64,000 nt of DNA. It comes from Microvirga pakistanensis (GTDB taxonomy: Bacteria > Pseudomonadota > Alphaproteobacteria > Rhizobiales > Beijerinckiaceae). Each line of letters opens with the position of its first letter. The first letter of the stretch is position 1. The stretch lies in contig NZ_SPJX01000469.1 in NCBI RefSeq assembly GCF_004458765.1, positions 186,001 through 250,000 on the forward strand. The letters run 5' to 3'. Under the pieces are notes generated by a model. It was given only the letters and a program-made list of their open reading frames with translations, was not told where the DNA came from and searched no databases. The translations under genes were made by a program, and so were the position numbers. Positions 56,515 to 64,000 of the stretch are shown here, piece after piece.

Positions 56515-57453
56515 ATGTCTTCGCTCGGCAGATCGTCCAGCCGTCCCTATCGCGGCGTGTATCCGGTGGCGCCGACCATCTTCACCGAGAGCGGCGAGCT
56601 GGACCTCGACGGACAGAAGCGCGCCATCGACTTCATGATCGATGCCGGGTCCGACGGCCTTTGCATCCTGGCGAATTTCTCCGAGCAGTTCCTGCTCACC
56701 GACGCCGAGCGCGACACGGTGATGCGCACGGTGCTCGACCATGTCGCGGGCCGTGTTCCGGTGATCGTCACCACGAGTCATTTCTCGACCGACATCTGCG
56801 CCGACCGCTCCAAGCGCGCGCAGGAAGCCGGGGCCGCCATGGTGATGATCATGCCGCCGTTCTACGGCGCGACCCTGCGTGTCTCGGAAGCCGGGATCCA
56901 CGAGTTCTTCCGTCGCGTGTCCGATGCGATCAGCATCCCGATCATGATCCAGGACGCGCCGATGGCGGGCACCTCCCTATCGCCCGCGTTCCTCGCCAGG
57001 ATGGCGAAGGAGATCGCCAACGTGTCCTATTTCAAGATCGAGGTCGCAGGAACCGCCAACAAGCTGCGGGACCTGATCGCCCTGGGCGGCGATGCGATCG
57101 AGGGTCCCTGGGACGGCGAGGAGGCGATCACCCTCATGGCCGATCTCGATGCCGGTGCGACCGGCGCGATGACCGGCGGCGCGTATCCGGACGGCATCCG
57201 TCAGATCATCGATCCCTACTTCGCGGGCAACCGCGAGGAAGCCGCAGCCGCCTATGAGCGCTGGCTGCCGCTGATCAACTACGAGAACCGGCAATGCGGC
57301 CTCTCGGCCGCGAAGGCGCTCATGAAGGAGGGCGGCGTGATCGGTTCCGAAGCGGTCCGCCACCCGCTCCAGCCGCTGCACCCGGAGACCCGCAAGGGCC
57401 TGATCGAGATCGCGCGGCGCCTCGACCCGGTGGTGCTCCGCTGGGGGCGCTAG
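56515..57453 (+). CDS. 2-keto-3-deoxy-L-arabinonate dehydratase (DHDPS family)
   Basis: The 312-residue TIM-barrel enzyme has Schiff-base lysine K174 in SYFKIEVAGT, a variant of the family motif, and an early GVYPVAPTIFTESGELD. GDAIEGPWDGEEAI replaces the usual DHDPS loop. This is the pattern of L-KDA dehydratase, which makes 2-oxoglutarate semialdehyde. AGGGAGAGAAC precedes the ATG. It follows the arabinonate dehydratase gene across a 150-base gap largely filled by a palindromic repeat. A hydroxyproline-type or other DHDPS dehydratase activity cannot be excluded. Confidence 0.87.
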   Translation: MSSLGRSSSRPYRGVYPVAPTIFTESGELDLDGQKRAIDFMIDAGSDGLCILANFSEQFLLTDAERDTVMRTVLDHVAGRVPVIVTTSHFSTDICADRSKRAQEAGAAMVMIMPPFYGATLRVSEAGIHEFFRRVSDAISIPIMIQDAPMAGTSLSPAFLARMAKEIANVSYFKIEVAGTANKLRDLIALGGDAIEGPWDGEEAITLMADLDAGATGAMTGGAYPDGIRQIIDPYFAGNREEAAAAYERWLPLINYENRQCGLSAAKALMKEGGVIGSEAVRHPLQPLHPETRKGLIEIARRLDPVVLRWGR

Positions 57454-57523
57454 AGCATTTTCGCCCCCGAAAACGCGAAAAACCCAAAAACGGGCTGTTT
57501 CCACGAAAAGGGGAAACAGCTCT
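57452..57523. repeat. Palindromic element ending the dehydratase operon
   Basis: Outer ends AGAGC (57452-57456) and GCTCT (57519-57523) enclose TTTTCG/CGAAAA and a strong hairpin GCTGTTTCC (57494-57502) with GGAAACAGC (57512-57520). It starts at the stop codon of the KDA dehydratase gene. It may act as a terminator, and its layout recalls the other palindromic repeats though its sequence differs. Confidence 0.6.
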
Positions 57524-58012
57524 GGTGGGTGAGCTCTGCAGGATCGCCTCCTCCGCAGGCGACGGCGGATATCCCGCTGCCCGAATCCAGCGCTCGGCTC
57601 TCTTTTGGCTCGGACTTACCGGCAACGGCACGGCTCCTCGGTGGAGCGACCCGCACCGCCCTCCGACTTCGGGCCCATCCTCACGCTCCCGGGAGGGCGG
57701 AACAACCTAGGCCGTTCAATCACTTATCGCGACGTCCGACAGGTTGTCGCGAAAGCCCGGTGTTGTAAACACGGGGGCTCTGTTGTAAGGCATTGCCGCG
57801 CCTCAGTCGCGCGCTTCCTCACCCGAAGCGCATGCGCGGGGCGTGACATCGACCTGGGACGGCAATCCCGTAGGGCCCACGTTCCGGGCGCGCAGCGCGT
57901 TGCGTTGTTCCGTGCTTCCGATCATCGGCTCACCTGCCATGATTTCGCACCAAAAGCCCCGCTACGGGCCTCTCCCGATGTCCGGATCGCCTCTAGGATT
58001 GGAATTTCGCGG
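57524..58012. other. Intergenic region before rimO, 489 bases
   Basis: The frame of rimO stays open upstream to 57605 but encodes arginine/serine-rich non-family sequence and lacks a start signal. No RNA gene is recognised. The promoter of rimO should lie here but is not identified. Confidence 0.5.
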
Positions 58013-59329
58013 ATGAATGCTCCCGCTCCAAAAGTCTCGTTCGTCTCCCTGGGCTGCCCGAAGGCCCTCGTCGATTCCGAGCGCATCATCACGCAGCTTC
58101 GCGCCCAAGGTTACCAGCTGACCAAGGAGCACGACGGGGCGGACGTGGTCATCGTCAACACCTGCGGCTTCCTGGACAGCGCCAAGGCCGAGTCCCTGGA
58201 AGCCATCGGCGACGCGATGGCGGAGAACGGCAAGGTCATCGTGACCGGCTGCATGGGCGCCGAGCCCGAGCAGATCCGCGAGCACTTCCCGAACGTGCTC
58301 GCGATCACCGGACCGCAGGCCTACGAATCGGTCGTCTCGGCCGTTCACCGGGCCGCTCCCCCAGCGCACGATCCCTTCGTGGACCTCGTGCCGCCACAGG
58401 GCGTGAAGCTGACGCCGCGCCATTACGCCTATCTGAAGATCTCCGAGGGCTGCAACAACCGCTGCACCTTCTGCATCATCCCGAAGCTGCGCGGAGACCT
58501 GGTCAGCCGCCCCATCGGGGACGTGCTGCGCGAGGCCGAGAAGCTCGCCAAGGCCGGCGTGAAGGAGCTGCTGGTGATCTCGCAGGACACCAGCGCCTAC
58601 GGCCTCGACATCAAGTACCAGCCGAGCCTGTGGAAGAACCGCGAGGTTCGCACCCGCTTCTACGAACTCGGCAAGGAGCTGGGCGAGCTGGGCATGTGGG
58701 TGCGCATGCACTACGTCTATCCCTACCCGCACGTGGACGAGATCATCCCGCTCATGGCGGAAGGCCGGATCCTCCCGTATCTCGACATCCCGTTCCAGCA
58801 TGCCTCGCCAAGCGTGCTCAAGGCCATGCGCCGCCCGGGCAACCAGGAGAAGACCCTGGACCGGATCCGGAAATGGCGTGAGATCTGCCCCGATCTGGCG
58901 ATCCGCTCCACCTTCATCGTCGGCTTCCCGGGCGAGACGGACCAGGACGTGGACTTCCTGATGCAGTGGCTCAAGGAAGCCAAGATCGACCGCGCCGGCT
59001 GCTTCCAGTACGAGCCCGTGCAGGGCGCGCCCGCCAACGACATCCCGGGCGCCGTTCCCGACGAGGTCAAGGAAGAGCGCTGGCACCGCTTCATGCAGAC
59101 CCAGCAGGAGGTCAGCGCCGCGCTGCTGAAGGGTCGCGTCGGCAAGACGCTTCCGGTCATCATCGACGAGCAGGGCGCGACCGTCGCGACGGGCCGCACC
59201 AAGTACGACGCGCCCGAAATCGACGGCGTGGTCTACGTGGCCTCCAAGACGCCGCTGAAGCCGGGCGAGATCGTCAACGTGAGGATCGAGAGCTCGGACG
59301 AATACGACCTGCACGGAACGGCGGTCTGA
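58013..59329 (+). CDS. rimO: Ribosomal protein S12 methylthiotransferase RimO
   Basis: The 438-residue radical SAM enzyme adds a methylthio group to an Asp of ribosomal protein S12. The N-terminal UPF0004 domain has cluster cysteines C15, C51 and C80 ([29 protein letters not shown]). The radical SAM cluster is C147-x3-C151-x2-C154 ([12 protein letters not shown]). The C-terminal TRAM domain ends the protein ([19 protein letters not shown]). The [16 protein letters not shown] motif is typical of RimO. The ATG at 58013 gives the normal length and matches where family homology begins. Confidence 0.96.
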   Translation: MNAPAPKVSFVSLGCPKALVDSERIITQLRAQGYQLTKEHDGADVVIVNTCGFLDSAKAESLEAIGDAMAENGKVIVTGCMGAEPEQIREHFPNVLAITGPQAYESVVSAVHRAAPPAHDPFVDLVPPQGVKLTPRHYAYLKISEGCNNRCTFCIIPKLRGDLVSRPIGDVLREAEKLAKAGVKELLVISQDTSAYGLDIKYQPSLWKNREVRTRFYELGKELGELGMWVRMHYVYPYPHVDEIIPLMAEGRILPYLDIPFQHASPSVLKAMRRPGNQEKTLDRIRKWREICPDLAIRSTFIVGFPGETDQDVDFLMQWLKEAKIDRAGCFQYEPVQGAPANDIPGAVPDEVKEERWHRFMQTQQEVSAALLKGRVGKTLPVIIDEQGATVATGRTKYDAPEIDGVVYVASKTPLKPGEIVNVRIESSDEYDLHGTAV

Positions 59330-59353
59330 CCCTCGTTTCCATCAAGCCCTAGT

Positions 59354-59425
59354 GCATCGTGCAGAAAAGTGGATCCGGTTTTCTGCGTCGAACGATGCGC
59401 GCTCCCAAGACTGGAGCATCTGAGC
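59354..59425. repeat. Palindromic intergenic repeat, shortened copy
   Basis: GCATCGT (59354-59360) pairs with ACGATGC (59392-59398), with GCAGAAAA/TTTTCTGC inside, where both arms carry the same compensating change relative to the other copies (GCGGAAAA/TTTTCCGC). The second palindrome is reduced to GGAGCATCTGAGC. It lies after rimO. Confidence 0.7.
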
Positions 59426-59500
59426 TTCCAACGTCGTGCCCGGCCTCGTGCCGGGCATCCACGTCGTCTCGGCGCGGTGTTCCCAAGACGTGGATGGCCG

Positions 59501-60154
59501 TTATGGCCCTCCATCGATTTGACTGCCGCCGATCGTGCGAACCCCCGCGGCTTCCCAATCATTCCTCGCCCTGGCCATCGAGCCGTTCGTGTCGATCCCC
59601 CGCGAGGCATCCTCGATGAGAAACGTCTCGAATCCCGCGCCGGCGGCATCGATCGCCGTCCAGGCGACACAGAAATCCGTGGCGAGGCCCGCGCAGAACA
59701 CGCGCTTGAAACCGCGCTCCTTCAGGTAGCCTTCGAGACCCGTTGAGGTCGTCCGGTCCGCCTCCCGGAAGCCGGAATAGCTGTCGATGCCGGCGTTGTA
59801 GCCTTTGCGGACGATGAGCTGGGCGTGGGGGATCTGCAGGTCGCGGGAGATCTCCGCGCCCGCCGTTCCCTGGACGCAATGGTCGGGCCAGAGCACCTGC
59901 GGCCCATAGTGGAGCGCGATCACCTCGAAAGGCTGCCTGCCGGCATGGCTCGACGCGAAGGAGGCATGGCCCGGCGGATGCCAGTCCTGGGTCAGGACCA
60001 CGTGCCGGAAGGCGCTGGCCAGGCGGTTGATCGGCCCGATCACCGCATCCCCGTCCGGGACGGCAAGGGCTCCGCCCGGCAGAAAGTCGACCTGAACGTC
60101 GACCACGATCAGAACATCCCGGTCATCCGGTCGAATGGGTCCTTGCTCAGCCAT
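59501..60154 (-). CDS. pncA: Nicotinamidase PncA
   Basis: The 217-residue isochorismatase-fold amidohydrolase turns nicotinamide into nicotinate for NAD salvage. The catalytic triad is D19 in VVDVQVDF, K117 in VRKGYNAG and C162 in GLATDFCV. Metal ligands D57, H59 and H63 lie in TQDWHPPGHASF. ATG 60154 has GAGGAGG upstream; the frame extending to 60247 crosses a terminator and is rejected. The usual Asn of the VDxQNDF motif is Val here, a tolerated change. The gene is separated from the nucleoside importer by a terminator. Confidence 0.93.
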   Translation of the reverse strand: MAEQGPIRPDDRDVLIVVDVQVDFLPGGALAVPDGDAVIGPINRLASAFRHVVLTQDWHPPGHASFASSHAGRQPFEVIALHYGPQVLWPDHCVQGTAGAEISRDLQIPHAQLIVRKGYNAGIDSYSGFREADRTTSTGLEGYLKERGFKRVFCAGLATDFCVAWTAIDAAGAGFETFLIEDASRGIDTNGSMARARNDWEAAGVRTIGGSQIDGGP

Positions 60155-60198
60155 GGGCAGCCTCCTCGGTCCAGGAGAGGGTTTATAGATTTCCTCAA

Positions 60199-60233
60199 AC
60201 AAAAAAGGCAGCCAATCTCTTGGCTGCCTTTTG
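60199..60233 (-). terminator. Rho-independent terminator after the BMP-protein gene
   Basis: On the minus strand GGCAGCCAA, GAGA loop and TTGGCTGCC are followed by TTTTTT. It lies 25 bases after the BMP-protein stop and ends the nucleoside importer operon before pncA. It also has As on the other side, so it could work in both directions. Confidence 0.92.
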
Positions 60234-60254
60234 CGTTGGCCGGACAATCGCCGC

Positions 60255-61337
60255 TTATTGCGGGATCTTGTCCTCGATGCCCTGCACGTAGAAGTTCATG
60301 CCGAGAACCTGCTGGTCGGAGAGCACGCCGTTGCCCTTGCACTCGATCTCCTTGCCGTCCTGGCCGATGATCGGGCACTTGAAGGGATTGAGCTTGCCGG
60401 ACTTGATGGCGGCTTCGGTCTCCTCGGCCAGTTTCTTCACGTCGTCGGGCATGTTCTTGTAGGGGGTCATGACGACCATGTTGGCGTTCAGACCGCCCCA
60501 GGTGTCCTCGGACTTCCAGGTGCCGTCGAGAACCGCCTTGACGCGGGCGACGTAATAGTCGGACCAGTTGTCGACGATGGCGGTCAGCTGGGCCTTGGGG
60601 GCGAAGCGTTCCATGTCGGAGGCCTGGCCGAAGCCGAACTTGCCGCGGGCCTCGGCCGCCTGGATCGGGGCCGGGCTGTCGGTGTGCTGGGCCAGCATGT
60701 CGACGCCCTGGTCGAGCAGAGCCTTGGCGGCATCGCCTTCCTTGGCCGGGTCATACCAGGTGTTGGCGAACACGATCTTGATCTTGACGTTCGGGTTCAC
60801 GGACTTGGCACCGAGGTAGAAGGCGTTGATGCCGGCGACCACTTCCGGGATCGGGAAAGCGCCGACATACCCGATGGTGTTCGACTTGGTCATCTTGCCG
60901 GCGATCTGGCCGATGATGTAGCGGCCCTCATGGAACTTCGCCGCATAGGTCGACAGATTCGGCGCGCGCTTGAAGCCGGTGGCGTGCTCGAACTTGATGT
61001 TCGGGTACTTCTTGGCGACCTTCAGGGTCGGCTCCATGAAGCCGAACGAGGTCGTGAAGATCAGGTCATGGCCGGTCCGGGCGAGCTGCTCGATGGCGCG
61101 CTCAGAATCGGCCTCGGGGACGCTCTCCACGAAGGTGGTCGTGACCTTGCCCGGGAAGGCCTTCTCGATCGCCTGCCGGCCTTGATCGTGCTGATAGCTC
61201 CAGCCGTGGTCGCCCACGGGGCCGACATAGATGAAGCCGACTTTGACCTTGTCCTTCGCCTGCGCCATCGCACCGGTTGCCGACAGAGCGGCAACGGCCA
61301 CGCCTGCCAAAGCGCCGAAGACTTTCCGTGAAAACAT
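60255..61337 (-). CDS. BMP-family nucleoside-binding protein
   Basis: The 360-residue protein has a Sec signal peptide (ALAGVAVAALSATGAMA) and a Bmp/PnrA-like periplasmic-binding fold: KVGFIYVGPVGDHGWSYQHDQGR, TTSFGFMEPTLKVAKKYPNIKFEHATG, GYVGAFPIPEVVAGINAF and LAQHTDSPAPIQAAEARGK. Family members bind purine nucleosides. GAGGGAACGAGC precedes the ATG. It is last in the importer operon, about 205 bases after the second permease, and that gap contains a palindromic repeat. It may have its own promoter. Confidence 0.9.
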   Translation of the reverse strand: MFSRKVFGALAGVAVAALSATGAMAQAKDKVKVGFIYVGPVGDHGWSYQHDQGRQAIEKAFPGKVTTTFVESVPEADSERAIEQLARTGHDLIFTTSFGFMEPTLKVAKKYPNIKFEHATGFKRAPNLSTYAAKFHEGRYIIGQIAGKMTKSNTIGYVGAFPIPEVVAGINAFYLGAKSVNPNVKIKIVFANTWYDPAKEGDAAKALLDQGVDMLAQHTDSPAPIQAAEARGKFGFGQASDMERFAPKAQLTAIVDNWSDYYVARVKAVLDGTWKSEDTWGGLNANMVVMTPYKNMPDDVKKLAEETEAAIKSGKLNPFKCPIIGQDGKEIECKGNGVLSDQQVLGMNFYVQGIEDKIPQ

Positions 61338-61431
61338 GCTCGTTCCCTCGAGGTTAGATTTCCAGACATCCCTTACAGGTCTGAGGATTTCTGGCAAGAA
61401 TTCCTTTGCTCACAATATCATCACTTTGCCT

Positions 61432-61532
61432 AGAGCATCGTGCGGAAAAGTGGATCCGGTTTTCCGCTAAGACGATGCTCTCATCTCAAAAGAACGCATC
61501 GAATGGATCCCAAAGTGCAAATCCACTTTTGG
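61432..61532. repeat. Double palindromic intergenic repeat, full copy
   Basis: AGAGCATCGT (61432-61441) pairs with ACGATGCTCT (61472-61481), with GCGGAAAA/TTTTCCGC inside; GCATCGA (61496) to TCCGATGC (61531) encloses CCCAAAGTG/CACTTTTGGG. It is nearly identical to the copy at 56362-56472 and lies between the second permease gene and the BMP-protein gene. Confidence 0.8.
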
Positions 61533-61542
61533 GTCCGATGCT

Positions 61543-62460
61543 TTAGCGGTCAGGCACGAAGGGAGCGCCCAGGGAACCGGGCGCTCCGATGGCCCGGCCA
61601 TGACGCAGGGACAGGAGCAGAAGGGCGATGATGGTCGCAAGGTAGGGCACCGCCGACAGCATCTGCGAGGGCACGCCGAACTGGGCCGCCTGGGCATGCA
61701 GTTGCAGCACCGTCGCGGCCCCGAAGATATAGGCGCCGATCAGCAGCCAGCCGGGCCGCCAGGCGGCGAAAACCACCAGCGCGAGGGCGATCCAGCCGCG
61801 CCCCGCCGTCATGCCGGGCGACCAGAACCGGGTATAGACTAGGGCGAGATAGGCCCCTGCCAGGCCCGCGCAGGCGCCTCCGAAGAGGATGGCCAGGAAC
61901 CGGGTGCGCAGGACGGGAAGCCCGAGGGCATTGGCCGAGGTGTGGTTCTCGCCGATGGAGCGGAGCGTCAGGCCGGAGCGCGTTCTGGTGAGGTAGAGGG
62001 CGATCAGGATCGTGAGCGCGAAGGACACGTAGACGAAGAGATCCTGCTCAAAAAAGAGGCGGCCGACATAGGGGATATCGCTCAGGCCCGGAATGTCGAT
62101 CGGCGGGATGGGATCGCGCCGCGCGCCCACGAAGGGAGCGCCGACCAAGCCGGACAATCCCAGGCCGAAAATGGTCAGCGCCAGTCCGGAGCCGACCTGG
62201 TTCGCGGCAAAGCCCAAGACGACCAGGGCGAAGAGCGCTGCCATCATGGCGCCGGCAAGGACTCCAGCCAGGACCCCGAGGAGGGTGGAATCGAAGCTCA
62301 CGGCGGCCGCGAAGCTGCAGGCCGCGCCCATGGCCATCATGCCTTCGACGCCGAGATTCAGAACGCCCGAGCGTTCGGTGACGAGTTCGCCGAGGGCCGC
62401 GATCAGAAGCGGCGTCGAAGCCGTCACGATGGTCAGCAGAATGGCCTCGAAAGTGGTCAC
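61543..62460 (-). CDS. Nucleoside ABC permease (YufQ/NupQ type)
   Basis: The 305-residue inner membrane permease has about eight hydrophobic segments; TERSGVLNLGVEGMMAMGAA near residue 30 is the family hallmark, and ENHTSANALGLPVLRTRF is the ATPase contact region. It forms the channel with the preceding permease. Its start overlaps the stop of that gene by four bases. The C-terminus ends in a short polar tail. Confidence 0.9.
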   Translation of the reverse strand: MTTFEAILLTIVTASTPLLIAALGELVTERSGVLNLGVEGMMAMGAACSFAAAVSFDSTLLGVLAGVLAGAMMAALFALVVLGFAANQVGSGLALTIFGLGLSGLVGAPFVGARRDPIPPIDIPGLSDIPYVGRLFFEQDLFVYVSFALTILIALYLTRTRSGLTLRSIGENHTSANALGLPVLRTRFLAILFGGACAGLAGAYLALVYTRFWSPGMTAGRGWIALALVVFAAWRPGWLLIGAYIFGAATVLQLHAQAAQFGVPSQMLSAVPYLATIIALLLLSLRHGRAIGAPGSLGAPFVPDR

Positions 62461-63533
62461 TTGCCCCCTCCCCGTGCGACGAGACGAATGCGGTAGCTCA
62501 CCAGGGCATCGGCCGCCAGGACGCAGAGCAGCAGGATGCCTTGGAAAGCCTGCGTGAGATCAAGCGGCAGCTTCAGCAGGATTTGCGCGCTCTCGCCGCC
62601 GATGAAGGTCAGGGCCACCACGAGCGCCGCGATGAGAATGCCGACGGGATGGAGGCGCCCCAGGAAGGCGACCGTGATGGCCGTGAAGCCGTAACCCGGC
62701 GAGATCGACGGCTGGAGCTGGCCGATCTGGCCGGAGACCTCGGAAATGCCCGCCAGACCGGCAAGCCCGCCCGAAATCGCGAACACCGACAGGGCCGTCA
62801 CCTTCGAACTGAAGCCCGCGAACCGGGCGGCGCGCGGCGCGTCGCCGGTCAGCTTGAGGCGATAGCCGAAGAGGGTGCGCCCCAGGACCACCGCCGTCAC
62901 GAGAACGGCGATCACTGCAAAAACGAAGCCGTAGTGAACGCGGCCTGCTTCAACGATGGGCGGCAACGTCGCCGCCGGATCGAACGTGACCGATTGGGGG
63001 AAGTTGAAACCCTGCGGATCGCGCCAGGGACCGCGCACGAGATAGTCGAGCGTGAGCTGCGCCACATAGACCAGCATGAGGCTGGTCAGGATTTCGTTGA
63101 CGTTGAAGCGCGTCTTCAGAAACGCCGGGATCAGGCCGTAGAGCGCCCCGCCGACAATGCCGAGGAGCAGCATGAGTGGCAGCACCCAGAACCCGGCATC
63201 CGTTCCATGGGTTCTGAGGGCGAGCCAGCCGCCCAGGACGGCTCCCATGACGTACTGGCCTTCGGCGCCGATGTTCCAGAGATTGGCGCGAAAGCAATAG
63301 GACAGGCCGATCGCGATCAGCGCCAGCGGCGTCGCCTTGACGAGCAGCTCCTGCAACGACCACGGGTCGCTGAGAGGCTGAAGCACATAGACGTCGAACG
63401 CGGCGATGGGCGAACGGCCCATGAGCCAGATCACGAAGCCCGCGATGAGGAAGGCCGTCACGAAGGCCGCGACAGGCGCAAGGGTTCTGGCCACCGGCGA
63501 GACGGTGGCGCGGGGCGTCAGCTCAAAGCGCAT
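62457..63533 (-). CDS. Nucleoside ABC permease (YufP/NupP type)
   Basis: The 358-residue permease has about ten hydrophobic segments. The family pattern is FRANLWNIGAEGQYVMGAVLGG near residue 84, with NVNEILTSLMLVYVA near 144 and a loop GDAPRAARFAGFSSKVTAL. It overlaps the ATPase gene upstream by 11 bases and the second permease downstream by four, so the three are coupled. Confidence 0.9.
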   Translation of the reverse strand: MRFELTPRATVSPVARTLAPVAAFVTAFLIAGFVIWLMGRSPIAAFDVYVLQPLSDPWSLQELLVKATPLALIAIGLSYCFRANLWNIGAEGQYVMGAVLGGWLALRTHGTDAGFWVLPLMLLLGIVGGALYGLIPAFLKTRFNVNEILTSLMLVYVAQLTLDYLVRGPWRDPQGFNFPQSVTFDPAATLPPIVEAGRVHYGFVFAVIAVLVTAVVLGRTLFGYRLKLTGDAPRAARFAGFSSKVTALSVFAISGGLAGLAGISEVSGQIGQLQPSISPGYGFTAITVAFLGRLHPVGILIAALVVALTFIGGESAQILLKLPLDLTQAFQGILLLCVLAADALVSYRIRLVARGGGK

Positions 63534-64000
63534 GAGCGTCTCCCTGAGCTTGAGCGACGCCCAGCATCTCGAGACCGACCGCCTCCTTCGTCCATGCGCC
63601 GATGGGCTTCAGCGGGCTTAAGTACCCTTGATGAATCACGGCCATCTGGTCGGCCACCTCGAACAATTCGTCCAAGTCCTGGCTCACGACCACCACGGCG
63701 CTGCCTGCCCGCGCCAGGTCGACGAGAGCCTGCCGGATCAGCCGGGCAGCGCCCGCGTCCACGCCCCAGGTGGGCTGATCGACGATCAGCAGCTTGGGCT
63801 TTCGGATGATCTCGCGACCGATCACGAACTTCTGCAGGTTGCCGCCGGAGAGCTTGCGCGCCTGCGGGTCGCCTTCCGGCGTGCGCACGTCGAAGCTCTT
63901 GATGATCGAGCGGGCGAGCCGCCTGGCGGCATTGACCAGAATGAAGCCGGAGCGGCTGACCTCGGTGGCCGCATGGGAGATCAGCGTGTTCTCGCTCAGG
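63523..64000 (-). CDS. Nucleoside ABC ATPase, C-terminal part (cut by window edge)
   Basis: The frame is open from the right edge to the stop at 63523; only about 158 C-terminal residues are present and the start is outside. It holds the second ABC domain of a YufO/NupA-type ATPase: signature KLSGGNLQKFVIGREI, then LLIVDQPTWGVDAGAA, where the Walker B Glu is Gln, as usual for the degenerate second site in this group. The D-loop and VVSQDLDELFEVADQMAVIHQG follow. A GTG at 63888 is an internal codon, not the start. Confidence 0.9.
   Translation of the reverse strand, partial: LSENTLISHAATEVSRSGFILVNAARRLARSIIKSFDVRTPEGDPQARKLSGGNLQKFVIGREIIRKPKLLIVDQPTWGVDAGAARLIRQALVDLARAGSAVVVVSQDLDELFEVADQMAVIHQGYLSPLKPIGAWTKEAVGLEMLGVAQAQGDAHAL

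Noticed and set aside
57605..58012. An N-terminal extension of RimO
   Set aside because: The family begins at the ATG at 58013; the upstream codons are low-complexity Arg/Ser sequence.

Overview
The window is GC-rich DNA from an alphaproteobacterium, most likely a member of the Hyphomicrobiales close to Microvirga or Methylobacterium. Evidence for this is a ChvE/GguAB sugar transporter, a non-phosphorylative L-arabinose route, an IalB-like protein, an OpgC-type acyltransferase, GGAAC-N16-(G/C)GTT stress-type promoters, and dispersed palindromic intergenic elements that look like rhizobial mosaic repeats. This placement is inferred from gene content; no rRNA or tRNA gene was found.

Layout. 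1-8300 is a loose collection: a secreted collagen-like protein, an overlapping OpgC acyltransferase/SGNH hydrolase pair, small hypothetical genes, and a chromate resistance pair (rhodanese-ChrB, then ChrA). 8370-26500 is a storage-glucan and trehalose island. It holds a translationally coupled glgE-treS/mak-glgB operon, otsA, a divergent glgP, a GH13 alpha-glucosidase and glgX. Together these can make trehalose-6-phosphate, convert trehalose to maltose, phosphorylate maltose, polymerise and branch it into alpha-glucan, and break the glucan down again. 26698-32110 is an ABC sugar importer coupled to a GH63-type hydrolase of the glucosylglycerate/mannosylglycerate hydrolase kind.

32555-36070 holds envelope genes: an IalB-like protein, two divergent paralogues with a membrane anchor, coiled coil and peptidoglycan-binding domain, a YbaK deacylase and a 38-codon membrane ORF. 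36078-42356 is a 2092-residue RTX/cadherin/Calx-beta protein with an internal array of about 100-residue repeats; a remnant of another RTX C-terminus follows it.

42554-57453 is a pentose/hexose catabolic island. It has two complete sugar importers (ChvE-GguA-GguB and YtfQ-YtfR-YtfT-YjfF), a GntR/FCD regulator, and an SDR dehydrogenase, an IlvD/Edd-family L-arabinonate dehydratase, a DHDPS-family 2-keto-3-deoxyarabinonate dehydratase and a 2-oxoglutarate semialdehyde dehydrogenase. These steps lead from L-arabinose to 2-oxoglutarate; a lactonase is not seen. 58013-64000 carries rimO, pncA and a BMP-type nucleoside ABC importer whose ATPase gene runs off the right edge.

Points most worth a second look are the dead GlgE-like barrel fused in front of the active GlgE, the stress-type promoter at otsA, the divergent peptidoglycan-binding paralogues, the RTX repeat array with its remnant tail, the collagen-like protein, and the family of intergenic palindromes.
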